64,000 bases of DNA from JAJKIV01 sp036741775 (GTDB lineage: Bacteria; Gemmatimonadota; Gemmatimonadetes; Gemmatimonadales; Gemmatimonadaceae), in contig DAINRQ010000001.1 in NCBI GenBank assembly GCA_036741775.1, positions 109,165 to 173,164 of the forward strand, given 5' to 3'. Shown in pieces: positions 17,161 through 25,834 of this stretch (the first letter of the stretch is position 1; the number at the start of each line of letters is the position of its first letter). The notes under the pieces were generated by a model. That model was not told the origin of the DNA and did no database searches. It saw nothing but the letters and a program-made list of their open reading frames with translations. The translations under genes and the position numbers were made by a program.

Positions 17161-17332
17161 CATCCTCCGCGGGCACATCGATCTGCAGGTCCTGCTCGAT
17201 GTGATGGATGAGCGACATCATACTGAGCGAGTCGAGGAGCCCGCTCGCCAGCAGGTCTTCGTCCTCGTCCACGACGCGATCATGCTGGTTGAGCAGTTCG
17301 GCGGCGATGTAGCGGGCGAGTTGCTCCCTCAC
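17096..17332 (-). CDS. Stand-alone peptidyl/acyl carrier protein
   Basis: The 78-residue protein has the phosphopantetheine attachment motif GLLDSLSMMSL with S35 as the modified serine, in a typical four-helix carrier length. It starts within the last bases of the adenylation-enzyme gene (4-nt overlap at 17329-17332), so the two should be made together and work together. With the acyl-CoA dehydrogenase upstream, this set resembles the prolyl-carrier protein systems that make pyrrole-2-carboxyl or dehydroprolyl thioesters (PltL/F/E, RedO/M/W, AnaD/C/B types). Confidence 0.9.
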   Translation of the reverse strand: MREQLARYIAAELLNQHDRVVDEDEDLLASGLLDSLSMMSLIHHIEQDLQIDVPAEDVTIENFQSLRAIDAYLEGRGV

Positions 17333-18918
17333 GTCCCTTCCATCGTTGGAATTCCCTCGCTGGCGCGCGCGGCGAGCGCTCGGCGGTCGATCTTGCCGGT
17401 CGATGTACGCGGCATCGCGCCGGCGATGTCGAGCCGCGTCGGGACGGCGTACCGCGGCAGCGACGCGGCGACGTGCGTCCGTAGCGCATCCGGCGTGACG
17501 TGCTGTCCGTCGCGGAGCGTCACGGTCGCCTCGATGTGGAGCGACCCGTCCTCGTCCGGCACGCCGTACGCCGCCGCGGATTCGACGGCCGGATGGGAGC
17601 CGAGCGCCACCTCCACTTCGTCGAGCTCGACGCGGTAGCCGCGCGCCTTGACCTGGCGGTCTTTTCTGCCATGAAACTCGAGCAGTCCATCCTCTCGGCG
17701 TCGCACCAGGTCGCCGGTGCGCAAGTAGACGTCCTCGAAGTGTCCGAGCACTCGGCGCGTCGCGAATACGCGCGCATCGAGATCGGGACGGCCCCAGTAC
17801 CCGCGCATCATCGTCGGCGTGCGCACGAGCAGCTCACCGGTTTCGCCCTCCGTGACGGGCGCGTCATCATCGTCCACGATGCGCACCTCGACGTTCGCGT
17901 ACGGCTGGCCGATGGGGATCGGGGCGTCGTCGTCCGCGGCTAGCGGAGGCACGAGCCAGTACGTGACGCCGTTCACCTCCGTCGGCCCGTAGACGTTGGA
18001 GAAGCGTGCGCCAGGGAGCGCGGCCATGAGGGCGCGGAGGTGTCGCGTGGGGAACGGCTCACCGCCGAACAGCACCCAGCGGACCGACGACAGGTCTCGC
18101 TTCTCGAGCGCGCCATGCAGCAGGAGGTGGGTCAGCGCGAGCGGCACAGCGTAGAGCACCGTCAGGCGTTCCGCCTCGATGAGCGCCGCGTACGACGCGG
18201 GCACGCGAGTGTGCGCTTCAGGAATGATCACCGTCGTCGCCCCCGCGAGGGCCGACGAGAAGTAATCCATGGTCGAGAGGTCAAAGTGCAGCGGCGCATG
18301 GTTGCTCAGCCGGTCGTCGGGCCGGAAGCCGTACGTGTTGGCCGCGACGCGCGCGAACGCGAGGGCGCTCCGGTGCGAGTGCGCAACGCCCTTCGGCGTT
18401 CCGGTCGAGCCTGACGTATACAGCACGTAGGCGAGATCCATCTCCACAAGGTCGGGATCGTAGGCCACCGCCGGGTGGGCGTCCACGTCCACCCAGGTGA
18501 ACCCGCGCACGTTAGGCACCGCGCCGCCCACGCCCACGACACAGGCGACGCCCACGCCTTCCGCGAGGAGGAGTCGCAGCGCGGCAAGACGCGACGGCTC
18601 CGTGACGACGTGGCGAATGCCACAGTCGCGCACGATGAACGCCTGCCGCGCCGGCGGGGACGACGGGTCGAGCGGCACATACGCCGCCCCCGCCTTCATG
18701 ATGCCGTAGAGCGCGACGGCCGCCGCGAGTCCCTTGCCGGCGTGGATGCCAACGCGATCCCCGCGGCGCACGCCCTCCGCGCGCAGGAGCCCGGCCAACC
18801 GGTCCGCGCGCTCCACGAGCGCGGCATAGGTCAGCGCCGCTCCCGCATAACGAATGGCCTCTCGGTCCGGCGACCGCATCGCCGCGGTATCGATCGCGTG
18901 GGGGAGGAGATAGAGCAT
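17329..18918 (-). CDS. Stand-alone adenylation enzyme (proline-type code)
   Basis: The 529-residue AMP-forming adenylation enzyme has core motifs LAYVLYTSGSTGTPKG (A3), LHFDLSTMDYF (A4), NVYGPTEVNG (A5), YLRTGDLVRRREDGLLEF (A7) and STGKIDRRALA (A10). Read against GrsA by eye, the pocket is D-L-M-Y-L-G-V-G-V, close to the D-L-L-Y-L pattern known for L-prolyl-AMP ligases of pyrrole pathways. It should load the neighbouring carrier protein. The start at ATG 18918 was preferred over an upstream methionine (19020) because the latter lies inside the dehydrogenase gene and adds a non-homologous arginine-rich stretch. Proline specificity is inference. Confidence 0.85.
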   Translation of the reverse strand: MLYLLPHAIDTAAMRSPDREAIRYAGAALTYAALVERADRLAGLLRAEGVRRGDRVGIHAGKGLAAAVALYGIMKAGAAYVPLDPSSPPARQAFIVRDCGIRHVVTEPSRLAALRLLLAEGVGVACVVGVGGAVPNVRGFTWVDVDAHPAVAYDPDLVEMDLAYVLYTSGSTGTPKGVAHSHRSALAFARVAANTYGFRPDDRLSNHAPLHFDLSTMDYFSSALAGATTVIIPEAHTRVPASYAALIEAERLTVLYAVPLALTHLLLHGALEKRDLSSVRWVLFGGEPFPTRHLRALMAALPGARFSNVYGPTEVNGVTYWLVPPLAADDDAPIPIGQPYANVEVRIVDDDDAPVTEGETGELLVRTPTMMRGYWGRPDLDARVFATRRVLGHFEDVYLRTGDLVRRREDGLLEFHGRKDRQVKARGYRVELDEVEVALGSHPAVESAAAYGVPDEDGSLHIEATVTLRDGQHVTPDALRTHVAASLPRYAVPTRLDIAGAMPRTSTGKIDRRALAARASEGIPTMEGT

Positions 18919-18922
18919 GCCG

Positions 18923-20071
18923 TCAGAGGCCCAGCAGCCGTGCGATGATGTTGCGCTGAATGTCCGACGTGCCCGCGTAAAGCACGCCGCCCACGGCATC
19001 ACGCAGGTCACGCTCGACACCGGTCTCGCTCAGGTACCCCACGCCGCCGTGAATGCGAATCGCGTCGAGCCCGGACTCCACGAACGCCTCGCTCAGGTAC
19101 AGCTTGAGCAGCGCCGCCTCCAGCATCGCGGGCTGCCCACGCTCCACGAGCCACGCCACCTTGTACAGGAGGAGTCGCGCCGTCTCGAGACGAAGCTTCA
19201 TGTCGGCAACCCGGTTCGACACCGACTGAAATTTCCCGATCGGCTGCCCGAACTGCCGCCGCGAGCGCGCGTGGGCGATCGCGCGCTGAAGCTGCCGCTC
19301 CATTGCCCCGAGCTGCGACGCCAGGATGCAGCACCGTTCCACTTCCAGCGAGTGGTTGGCGATGCTCACGCCAGCACCCTCGGGGCCGAGCCTCGCGCTC
19401 TCGGGAACCCCACAGTCCTCGAAGGACAGCGTGCCGATCGGAACGGTGCGGAGCCCCATCTTGTGCTGCATGGCTGACGCGCGGAGACCCGGAGCGCTCC
19501 GCTCGATGACGAACGCCGAGACGCCCCACTTGCCCGCAGCCGGGCTCGTGCTCGCGAACGCAAGCACGACGTCGGCGATCGGTGCGAGCGTCACGAGCGA
19601 CTTCGTGCCGTTCAACACGTACCCGTCCCCACGTCGCTCGGCGCGCGTCGTCAGGCTGAACGCGTCCGAGCCGGCCTGGGGCTCGGTGAGCGCGTGAGCA
19701 CCGAGCAACGTCCCGGCGCACAGACCCGGGAGGTAGCGCCGCTTCTGCTCGTCGCTCCCGAACCGCGCGATCGGTCGCTGCACCGTCCAGAGCTGCGCGT
19801 TGAGCGCGAAGGCCAGGCCATTGTCGGCGCACCCTTCGCCAATCCCCTCCATCACCAGCATCGCCGTCGGAAGGTCGATCTCGCCGCCACCGAACTCCGC
19901 GGGCACCGAGAGACCGAGAATCCCGAACCGCGCGCATCGCTCCCAGAGCTCGCGCGCGAATCGCCCGTCGTGGTCGCGGGCCGCGAGCGTCTCGTCCGCG
20001 AGCTCGCGGAGCGCGAAGTCACGCGCCGCGGCACGGCGTGCCAGCTGCTCGTCGCTCCACCCGAAGTCCAT
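18923..20071 (-). CDS. Acyl-CoA dehydrogenase (prolyl-thioester oxidase type)
   Basis: The 382-residue FAD enzyme has the family signatures ALTEPQAGSDAFSL and QFGQPIGKFQSVSNRVADMK, and a C-terminal LYAGTSDIQRNIIARLLGL. The C-terminal position used by medium-chain enzymes for the catalytic Glu is Ala here (YAGT instead of YEGT). A Glu in SLEVERCCI lines up with the alternative base of the isovaleryl-CoA dehydrogenase type, which carrier-protein-dependent prolyl oxidases also use. It is followed after 4 bases by the adenylation gene and then the carrier protein. The most likely job is oxidation of a carrier-bound prolyl group to pyrrolyl or pyrrolinyl. Confidence 0.85.
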   Translation of the reverse strand: MDFGWSDEQLARRAAARDFALRELADETLAARDHDGRFARELWERCARFGILGLSVPAEFGGGEIDLPTAMLVMEGIGEGCADNGLAFALNAQLWTVQRPIARFGSDEQKRRYLPGLCAGTLLGAHALTEPQAGSDAFSLTTRAERRGDGYVLNGTKSLVTLAPIADVVLAFASTSPAAGKWGVSAFVIERSAPGLRASAMQHKMGLRTVPIGTLSFEDCGVPESARLGPEGAGVSIANHSLEVERCCILASQLGAMERQLQRAIAHARSRRQFGQPIGKFQSVSNRVADMKLRLETARLLLYKVAWLVERGQPAMLEAALLKLYLSEAFVESGLDAIRIHGGVGYLSETGVERDLRDAVGGVLYAGTSDIQRNIIARLLGL

Positions 20072-20076
20072 CGGCG

Positions 20077-21291
20077 TTACGTCGCGGCGCCGCCGGCTTT
20101 CATACCCAGGACCGCCTTCGCCATGGGAACGAGCGGCACGTTGACGCCCATCGTGCGCTCCACGACCCACAGCAGGCCGATGGCCATGAGACCGACGGAC
20201 CCCGCGCGAAGCGCCAGCGTGTATACGCGCCGCCCGCGCAGGAGAAACAGCAGCGGAAAGATCGCCGCGATGATCGCGACCTGTCCGATCTCCACGCCGA
20301 GGTTGAAGCCCAGGAGCGACAGCACGAGATGGTCGGTGCCGAGTCCAAGTCCCCCGAGTACCGAGGCGAAGCCGAAGCCGTGGAACAGCCCGAAGACGAA
20401 GGCAATAGCGGCCTCGTTCACTCGCGCTACCGGCCAGATGTTGTGCAGCGCGGCGACGGTGATGGACCCGGCGATCACGGACTCCACGAGGCGAGACGGC
20501 AGGTCGACCACGCCTAACGCCGCGAGCGAGAGCGTGATCGAATGCGCGACCGTGAAGCACGTGACGATCGTCAGGATCTTGATCAGCGCCGGGCCGAAGC
20601 TCGGGGCCGGACGCCAACGTCCGCCCTCGCGTCGCAGCACCGACGGCAGGATGAGGGCGACCAGGAACAGAATGTGGTCGAGCCCGATCCAGATGTGCCA
20701 CACGCCCAGGCGCACGAGCGCGAGGAAGCCGCGCCAGAGCGTAGAGTCACTCAGGTCGAGCGTTTGCGTGGGCTCCCGAGGTGAGAGGATCAGCGAGACG
20801 TTCCCTTCGTTGTTGAACGTCCCGGTCCTCCAGTTGTGCTCGATCACGACCATGTTTCGACGCGTCGCTTCGTCGAACTCGAAGAATGGCGTGAGGGTGA
20901 CAGGGACCTCGCGCCCGAGCGGCGTGGCCGCCACGTACTCGAGAAGCAGGAACTCCCCCGCCTCCGTGCCACGAAGGTCAAAGCGGCGATACACAGGGGT
21001 GATTCGGGACGCGCCGTCGCCGACCGCAAACCGCGGCTCGACATAGGCGCGGATGGCCGTGAGGCTCATCTCGATCTGCTCGCGCGTCGGGCGCGCCCTC
21101 GAGTCCCACGGCAGCGCGAGCGCGCGGATCACATCGGGAATCGCGAGCTCCAGCCGCACGACGGTGGAGTCGGTGTACACCTTGAAGAACAGGTACGCCT
21201 GCTCCGGCGCGTGTGTTGCCCCCACGGCCGGCGCCGCGGCCGCGCCCAGCGCGATCACCGACATGAGAAGCACACGGCGGATCGTCCTCAT
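20077..21291 (-). CDS. HupE/UreJ-2 family membrane protein
   Basis: The 404-residue protein has a signal peptide (IRRVLLMSVIALGAAAAPAVGA), an exported domain to about residue 190, then six or seven membrane helices. These include LGVWHIWIGLDHILFLVALI, FTVAHSITLSLAALGVV and VFGLFHGFGFASVLG, the histidine-bearing helices of the HupE/UreJ_2 family. Members are linked to metal (nickel/cobalt) handling in some bacteria, but that is not shown here. ATG 21291 has a GGAGAG Shine-Dalgarno. The gene sits between the NRPS genes and the dehydrogenase (5-bp gap), so it may be co-transcribed with the pyrrole-type set. Confidence 0.8.
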   Translation of the reverse strand: MRTIRRVLLMSVIALGAAAAPAVGATHAPEQAYLFFKVYTDSTVVRLELAIPDVIRALALPWDSRARPTREQIEMSLTAIRAYVEPRFAVGDGASRITPVYRRFDLRGTEAGEFLLLEYVAATPLGREVPVTLTPFFEFDEATRRNMVVIEHNWRTGTFNNEGNVSLILSPREPTQTLDLSDSTLWRGFLALVRLGVWHIWIGLDHILFLVALILPSVLRREGGRWRPAPSFGPALIKILTIVTCFTVAHSITLSLAALGVVDLPSRLVESVIAGSITVAALHNIWPVARVNEAAIAFVFGLFHGFGFASVLGGLGLGTDHLVLSLLGFNLGVEIGQVAIIAAIFPLLFLLRGRRVYTLALRAGSVGLMAIGLLWVVERTMGVNVPLVPMAKAVLGMKAGGAAT

Positions 21292-21482
21292 CGTCTCTCC
21301 GTGAACGTTGCCACGCTTCGTCGCACGACTCGCCAACCCGATCCTTCCGCCGCCCCGCTCGCCACGTCGCCCGGAAGGTCCGGAGGTGTACCCCCGTCGC
21401 GGGGGTTGACGATGCCCCGGGAGCGACCGGCATGCCTGGACTGTAACACCTGCTGGGCTTACGGCTCCCATTGACGGTTCCT
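21292..21482. promoter_or_regulatory. Divergent spacer between HupE-like and NRPS genes
   Basis: This 191-bp spacer separates two divergent transcription units and should contain both promoters. It includes a short symmetric stretch, GTACCCCCGTCGCGGGGGTTG (split arms CCCCCG and CGGGGG near 21391-21410). No consensus promoter could be assigned. Confidence 0.4.
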
Positions 21483-24400
21483 ATGATTGGCGCAGGCGCC
21501 CTACCCGGTCTCCAAGTCCTGGCCAACCCGACGATGCAAAACCTCCATCGTGACAACGATGGCACGAGGAGAATGACCGCCGTCCCTGTTCTCGACGACG
21601 GCCAGGAACGGGAGTACGACAACTCCGGGCTCACAGCAAGCGAGCAGCGCATCTGGACCGGCCAGCGTCTCGATCCGGCGGCGCCGCTGTACAATATGGC
21701 GCTGGCCATCGAGATCGCCACCGCGATCGATGTACCGGTCTTTCTTCGAGCCTTCCAGCGGCTGGTCGACGAGACCGATGCCCTCCGCACGTCGTTCGTA
21801 GAAGTCGAAGGACGACCGCGGCGCGTCGTGAGGACGCGCGTGCCGGCGCACGTGGAGGTACTGTGCCTTCCGGAATCGCAGGTCGACGACGCTGCGGTCA
21901 TGACCGTACTCGAGGCTCGCACGCGCCGCCCGTTCTCGCTCGATGACGTGCTGTTCGACTGTTGTCTCGTTGAACGACGCCGCGATCGCTTCCTCTGGTA
22001 TCTCAACCAGCACCACCTCATCACCGACGCCTGGTCGGTCGGAGTGCTGCACCGGCGGATGTCGGCTCTGTACGAGGCGGCGCTCGAGCGCTCGCGCGCA
22101 AGCGACGAGAACAGCGTCACGCCGCACGCGACGAGCTTCCCCCAATTCGCCGCGTTCGCCAAGCATCACGGGTCGCTCAGGGGATCCCCGCGGCTCACGC
22201 GTGCGCTGGCCCATTGGGATGCCGAGGCAGGACAGCGGCACGTTCCGCTGTACGGCAACTCGCAGGCGGGGAGCGGGTCCACCAGGCGCGTGCGCGTTCG
22301 CCTCGGCCATGAGCGCACGGTGGCACTGCGTGCCGCGTCGGCGGCTGCGCCCTTCCGCGCGCTGACGCCCGAACAGTCGCAGTTCCAGCTCTTCGCAACG
22401 CTGTTGCTCGCGTGGCTGCATCGCGTGTCGGACTCCGACCGTGTCGCCATCGGCACGCCGTGGCACAACCGCTCCACTGCCGCGTTTCGCGAGACCGCCG
22501 GGCTCTTCATCGAGCTCTTCCCGTTGCGGGTCACCGTCGACGAAGGCGAGACGTTCGCATCGCTCGGCGCGAAGGTCGCTGCGCGCACCATCGAGGTCAT
22601 GCGAAACGTGGTGCCCGGGGCGAGCGCATCCCCGGGAGCACGCACGTTCGGTGTGGTCCTGAACTACATCACGGCGCGCCTGGGTGAGTTCGCGGGCGCC
22701 CCTGTTCGCGCCGACTGGATACACTCGGGCCACGGTGACCGGGAGCATCGCGTGCGCCTGCAGGTGCACGACTTCGACCTCGCCGGCAATCCGGTACTCG
22801 ACTTCGATCTCGATGAAGCGGCGTTCGGCGAGCTCGAACGCGAATGGGCGGTGCGACATTTTCTCGCGCTCTTCGACTCACTGGTCACCGATGCGAACGG
22901 GCCGATCGCGGCCGTGGCGCTATCGAGTTGGACGGAGGAGGCGACGTTCGCTCCGCGCGGGAGTGTCACCCCGAGCCCCGCGTCACCGCTGTCGCTGGTC
23001 CGGGAGTCGATCCGGTCCGCTCCGAATGCGGTTGCCGTCCGCGATGGTGGTCGGAGCGTGACGTACGAGCAGCTGGACGTCTCGACGCGACAGCTCGCGC
23101 GCCGACTTCGCGACGCTGGTGTCGGGGGCGAGACCGTCGTCGGCGTAGCGCTCGACCGGTCGGCGGAAATGGTGATCGCGATGCTCGCGGTACTCGATGC
23201 CGGCGGGGCATTCGTTCCGCTCGACCCGGCGTATCCCGACTCTCGTCTCGCGTTCGTCGTCGCCGATGCGGCCACGAGGCTCGTGGTGACGACACCGGAG
23301 AAGTCCGAGCGTGTGCGATCGTGGGGCGCGACACCGCTCGTCATCTCGAGTGAACCGAGTACGGAGCACTCGTCGAGCCCGGACGGCCGCTTCGCTCGGG
23401 ATGCCAGGCCGCCCGAGCGCGATGACCTCGCGTACGTGCTGTACACGTCGGGCTCGACGGGGCAGCCGAAGGGCGTGGAAGTGACGCACGGATCGCTGGC
23501 CGATTACGTCGCGTGGGCCGTGCGGCGTTATACGGGCGGCGCGCGACTCACCTGGCCACTCTTCACATCGCCTGCCTTCGACCTGACGCTGACGTCGATC
23601 TTCGTGCCGCTCGCGTCGGAGGGGACCGTCCTGATCTATCCTCCGGACGTGGACGCCGGCGCCCTTCTCGTGCGACGCGTCTTCGAGGATGACCGGGTCG
23701 ATGTCGTGAAGCTGACCCCCTCCCACCTCGCCCTAGTGCGCGACCTCGACCTGTCGCGGAGTCGAGTCCGCAGGCTCATCGTGGGTGGTGAAGATCTCGC
23801 CCGTGCCACGGCGCTCGCCGCCTATAGCGCGCTCGGTGGTCGTGCCGAGCTGCTCAACGAATACGGGCCGACCGAGGCGACGGTCGCGTGCATGCTCCAT
23901 CGCTTCGATCCCGTCGCCGACACCCAACCCTCCGTCCCCATCGGTCGGCCGTCGGACAACGCGCACGTTCACGTGCTGGACGCGAACGGTCACCCGGCCC
24001 CACGCGGGGTCGCCGGCGAGATCTGCATCGGCGGACCGCGCGTCGCTCGCGGATACCGTGGCCGGCCGGACCTGACGGCACAGTCGTTCGTGTCGGACAT
24101 GTTAGGCGGCGGCCGTCTCTATCGGACCGGCGACATCGGACGGTGGCTCCCGAACGGGACACTCGAGTTCCTCGGCAGGCGCGACGCGCAGGTGAAGGTC
24201 CACGGCGTCCGCATCGAGCTTGGCGAGGTCGAGTCGGCGCTTGCGGCGCATCCGGCGGTCGACGCCTGCGTAGCGCAGCTCTCGGCGGTGGGGCGGTCGG
24301 AGCGCGACGCGCGATGCCGACGCTGCGGCCTCGAAGGCGCGCACCCGGAGGCACGGCTCGACGACGAGAGCGTCTGCGCGATCTGTCGCCGGTTCGAGCG

Positions 24401-25811
24401 TGACCGGGATGCCGTCATGCGCTACTTCGGGACCATGGATGATCTGCGCGCAGTGCTCGCCGAGGCCAAGGCCCAGGCGACGGGGCCGCACGACTGTCTC
24501 ATGCTGTACAGCGGCGGGAAGGACAGCACCTACGCGCTGTCCCGCATCGTCGAGCTCGGGGCGCGTCCGCTCGTCTTTCTGTTCGACAACGGTTTCATCT
24601 CCGCTCAGGCGAAAGAAAACGCCCGCCGCGTCGCGGACGCCTTCAGCGTGGAGCTCGTAATCGGGGAGACGCCGGCAATGCCTGCGATCTTCGCCGACAG
24701 CCTGACGCGGTTCAGCAACGTCTGCAACGGTTGCTACAAGACGATCTACACGCTGGCGATGAACCTCGCCGTGACACGCGGCATCCGGCACATCGTCACG
24801 GGACTTTCGCGCGGCCAGATCTTCGAGACGCGTCTCGCCGACCTCTACCGGCGCGGCGTGTACGAGCCGGCCGACGTGGACCGCGTGATTCTCGAGGCAC
24901 GGAAGGCCTACCACCGCATGGATGACGCGGTTTCGCGCACGCTCGACGTGCGGATCTTCGAGACCGACCAGGTGCTCGACCGCATCCGCTTCGTCGATTT
25001 CTATCGCTACTGCGATGCGTCACTCGAGGAGATGCTCGAGCACCTCGCGCGGCGCACGCCGTGGATACGGCCGTCGGACACGGGCCGGTCGACGAACTGC
25101 CTCATCAATCAGGCGGGCATTTACGTGCACAAGACGGAGCGCGGCTTCCACAACTACGCGCTCCCTTATAGTTGGGACGTGCGGCTCGGGCACAAGCGTC
25201 GCGACGAGGCTGTAGCCGAGTTGGACGACGTGCTCGAACCGACGGCGATTCGTGGAATGCTCGACCGCGTGGGGTATCGCCCGCGGCCTGCGTCGCCTGA
25301 CGACGTTCGGCTCGTGGCGTACTATACGGCGCGCGAGGAGATCCCGAGCTCCGAGCTGCGACGGTTTCTCGAGCGCTCGCTTCCGCGCGACGTCATCCCG
25401 ACAGCCTTCATGCGGCTGGACCGTATCCCGATCGCCGAGAGCGGCAAGGTGGATCGTACCGCCCTGCCCCGGATCGAGTCCCAGCGGCCGACGCTCGCGG
25501 GCGCGTTCGTCGCGCCGCGCACGGACATGGAGCGACTCCTCGCGGAGCTCTGGAGCGACGTGCTCGATCTCCGGCCCGTCGGCATACACGACGACTTTTT
25601 CGAGCTCGGCGGCGACTCGATGCAGTGCATCCAGATCGTGGCCGCCGCGCGAGCGCGAGGCGTCGCCTTCGCGCCGCGCGACCTGTTCGTGCATCCGACG
25701 ATTACCCGGCTCGCGGCGGTCGCGTCGCGGATGGACGGACCGACGGCTCCGCGACCGGCTGCCGCGAGCGGCGCCGAGCTGGCAGAGCTGCTCGACGAGT
25801 TCGGCGACTGA
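21483..25811 (+). CDS. NRPS: C - A interrupted by PP-loop domain - PCP
   Basis: This is a 1442-residue NRPS. The condensation domain (about 45-475) has HHLITDA at H177-H178, with Ala in place of the usual Gly. The adenylation core (about 495-930) has YTSGSTG at 654, FDLTLTSIF, VVKLTPSHL, NEYGPTE (Y794) and YRTGDIGRWLPNGTLEF. The code reads D-L-T-K-I-G-E-V, the asparagine type. After motif A8 (GEVESALAAHPAV) about 310-330 residues of unrelated sequence intervene. These have CRRCGLEG and CAIC zinc-ribbon-like pairs (from about 943), a PP-loop YSGGKDSTYAL (1009-1019) and VCNGCYKTIY (C1081/C1084). The adenylation C-terminal part then resumes (RRFLERSLPRDVIPTAF, SGKVDRTALP, about 1290-1330), followed by PCP with FELGGDSMQ. 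The insert resembles N-acetyl-sugar amidotransferases or PP-loop sulfurtransferases. In-frame ATGs at 21534 and 21573 are alternative starts. Confidence 0.9.
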   Translation: MIGAGALPGLQVLANPTMQNLHRDNDGTRRMTAVPVLDDGQEREYDNSGLTASEQRIWTGQRLDPAAPLYNMALAIEIATAIDVPVFLRAFQRLVDETDALRTSFVEVEGRPRRVVRTRVPAHVEVLCLPESQVDDAAVMTVLEARTRRPFSLDDVLFDCCLVERRRDRFLWYLNQHHLITDAWSVGVLHRRMSALYEAALERSRASDENSVTPHATSFPQFAAFAKHHGSLRGSPRLTRALAHWDAEAGQRHVPLYGNSQAGSGSTRRVRVRLGHERTVALRAASAAAPFRALTPEQSQFQLFATLLLAWLHRVSDSDRVAIGTPWHNRSTAAFRETAGLFIELFPLRVTVDEGETFASLGAKVAARTIEVMRNVVPGASASPGARTFGVVLNYITARLGEFAGAPVRADWIHSGHGDREHRVRLQVHDFDLAGNPVLDFDLDEAAFGELEREWAVRHFLALFDSLVTDANGPIAAVALSSWTEEATFAPRGSVTPSPASPLSLVRESIRSAPNAVAVRDGGRSVTYEQLDVSTRQLARRLRDAGVGGETVVGVALDRSAEMVIAMLAVLDAGGAFVPLDPAYPDSRLAFVVADAATRLVVTTPEKSERVRSWGATPLVISSEPSTEHSSSPDGRFARDARPPERDDLAYVLYTSGSTGQPKGVEVTHGSLADYVAWAVRRYTGGARLTWPLFTSPAFDLTLTSIFVPLASEGTVLIYPPDVDAGALLVRRVFEDDRVDVVKLTPSHLALVRDLDLSRSRVRRLIVGGEDLARATALAAYSALGGRAELLNEYGPTEATVACMLHRFDPVADTQPSVPIGRPSDNAHVHVLDANGHPAPRGVAGEICIGGPRVARGYRGRPDLTAQSFVSDMLGGGRLYRTGDIGRWLPNGTLEFLGRRDAQVKVHGVRIELGEVESALAAHPAVDACVAQLSAVGRSERDARCRRCGLEGAHPEARLDDESVCAICRRFERDRDAVMRYFGTMDDLRAVLAEAKAQATGPHDCLMLYSGGKDSTYALSRIVELGARPLVFLFDNGFISAQAKENARRVADAFSVELVIGETPAMPAIFADSLTRFSNVCNGCYKTIYTLAMNLAVTRGIRHIVTGLSRGQIFETRLADLYRRGVYEPADVDRVILEARKAYHRMDDAVSRTLDVRIFETDQVLDRIRFVDFYRYCDASLEEMLEHLARRTPWIRPSDTGRSTNCLINQAGIYVHKTERGFHNYALPYSWDVRLGHKRRDEAVAELDDVLEPTAIRGMLDRVGYRPRPASPDDVRLVAYYTAREEIPSSELRRFLERSLPRDVIPTAFMRLDRIPIAESGKVDRTALPRIESQRPTLAGAFVAPRTDMERLLAELWSDVLDLRPVGIHDDFFELGGDSMQCIQIVAAARARGVAFAPRDLFVHPTITRLAAVASRMDGPTAPRPAAASGAELAELLDEFGD

Positions 25812-25834
25812 ACGGCAGCGGCGGAGTTTCGAAC

